A stretch of 6,596 nt of DNA from an uncultured Spirochaetaceae bacterium (lineage in GTDB: Bacteria; Spirochaetota; Spirochaetia; Sphaerochaetales; Sphaerochaetaceae). Of the stretch, positions 6,281-6,596 are shown one piece after another; within the stretch, counting starts at the first letter, position 1, and each line of letters starts with the position of its first letter. The stretch lies in contig CALXON010000011.1 in the NCBI GenBank assembly GCA_944389985.1, positions 1 through 6,596 on the forward strand, read 5' to 3'. The notes below the pieces were generated by a model. The model searched no databases and was not told the origin of the DNA. It was given only the letters and a program-made list of their open reading frames with translations. The position numbers and the translations under genes are program-made.

Positions 6281-6596
6281 CAGCCTGGTACAGGATGTAT
6301 CCTCCGGAGACAGACCTGACATCATAGCCATGGCTTCTCAGGATCCTGTAGCCTATGTAGCTCCTCTGGCCGCTTCTGCAGTAAACATACACTGTCTTCG
6401 ATCTGTCCAGCTCTGAAAGCCTTTCCCTGAGTTCATCCAGAGGGATATTCACAGCGCCGTCGATCATTCCGCCTTTTGTCTCCTCTTCAGTCCTGAGATC
6501 GAGGATTGTTGATCTTTCCCTGTTGATCCGTAAGAGGTCTCCGGGACTGATCTCCTCCAGAATACCCCTGATCTTGTTCTCTGCGATGTATCCGAG
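6267..6596 (-). CDS. C-terminal rhodanese domain, probably of a CoA-disulfide reductase-rhodanese fusion, 5' partial
   Basis: The frame stays open to the right window edge, so the 109 visible residues are the C-terminus of a longer protein. Residues 1-13 (LGYIAENKIRGIL) resemble the end of the pyridine nucleotide-disulfide oxidoreductase module, where CoA-disulfide reductases read 'AGYVAENIL'. A rhodanese domain follows, with ILDLRTEEE (31-39), GAVNIPLDELRERL (47-60), the active loop CRSGQR (73-78, nucleophile Cys73, codon 6380-6378) and LRSHGYDVRSVSGGY (84-98). Such fusions are FAD- and NAD(P)H-dependent enzymes that reduce CoA disulfide, persulfide or polysulfide in the cytoplasm; the rhodanese carries sulfur on its cysteine. 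The stop is TAG, 14 bp inside the convergent azlD. An ATG at 6467 would cut the first rhodanese strand and is not the start. A stand-alone rhodanese is possible but less likely given residues 1-13. Confidence 0.75.
   Translation of the reverse strand, partial: LGYIAENKIRGILEEISPGDLLRINRERSTILDLRTEEETKGGMIDGAVNIPLDELRERLSELDRSKTVYVYCRSGQRSYIGYRILRSHGYDVRSVSGGYILYQAVMHP

Noticed and set aside
5995..6327. 110-residue + strand frame over azlD and the rhodanese end
   Set aside because: Overlaps two well-supported genes in another frame. Its composition is not hydrophobic or protein-like, and no Shine-Dalgarno or family match is seen.
6289..6351. Inverted repeat TACAGGAT/ATCCTGTA after azlD as a terminator
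   Set aside because: Arms are about 45 bp apart with no T tract, and they lie within conserved rhodanese codons, so coding constraint or chance is the simpler view.
6267..6467. Stand-alone 66-residue protein starting at the ATG at 6467
   Set aside because: The frame continues to the window edge and the upstream residues complete the rhodanese fold (ILDLRTEEE), so this ATG is internal.

Overview
The window is a gene-dense piece of a bacterial chromosome. It holds seven protein-coding genes, two of them cut by the window edges. I found no RNA gene, mobile element, CRISPR array or long repeat. The bacterial assignment rests on -35/-10 type promoter sequences, Shine-Dalgarno sites before the internal genes, and the families present. 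Arginine is often AGA/AGG and base composition is mid-range. A gut-type anaerobe, perhaps a Sphaerochaeta-like spirochaete or a clostridial relative, would fit, but that is only a guess.

Layout. At the left, on the + strand, is the 3' part of a LacX/YeaD-type aldose 1-epimerase (3-737). It converges on, and overlaps by 14 bp, a leftward two-gene operon: an Uup-type ABC-F ATPase (3677 to 1818), then a divergent glutamyl-tRNA reductase HemA (1821 to 724), joined by an ATGA stop/start overlap. A 72-bp divergent intergenic region (3678-3749) follows. A rightward three-gene operon comes next: an uncharacterised FAD-dependent dehydrogenase (3750-5279), azlC (5272-5976) and azlD (5969-6280), each overlapping the next by 8 bp. 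The last gene converges on, and again overlaps by 14 bp, a leftward gene cut by the right edge (6596 to 6267). This looks like the rhodanese end of a CoA-disulfide reductase-rhodanese fusion.

How the parts relate. AzlC and AzlD are the two subunits of a branched-chain amino acid exporter, and the FAD protein is translationally linked to them. ABC-F and HemA are linked only by position; no known pathway joins them. No other tetrapyrrole gene is visible.

Most interesting points. (1) The only intergenic region carries two compact promoter-like elements with adjacent -35 hexamers. Each -10 lies 6-7 bp from the start codon, and neither first gene has a Shine-Dalgarno site, while the internal genes do, so both operons may begin as leaderless mRNAs. 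A 7-bp inverted repeat spans the -35 region. (2) HemA keeps its catalytic Cys but has lost several residues that are nearly invariant in the family. (3) The epimerase has Asn where the family usually has an active-site His. (4) The FAD protein is coupled to AzlCD. I did not find a convincing wholly new multi-gene system.
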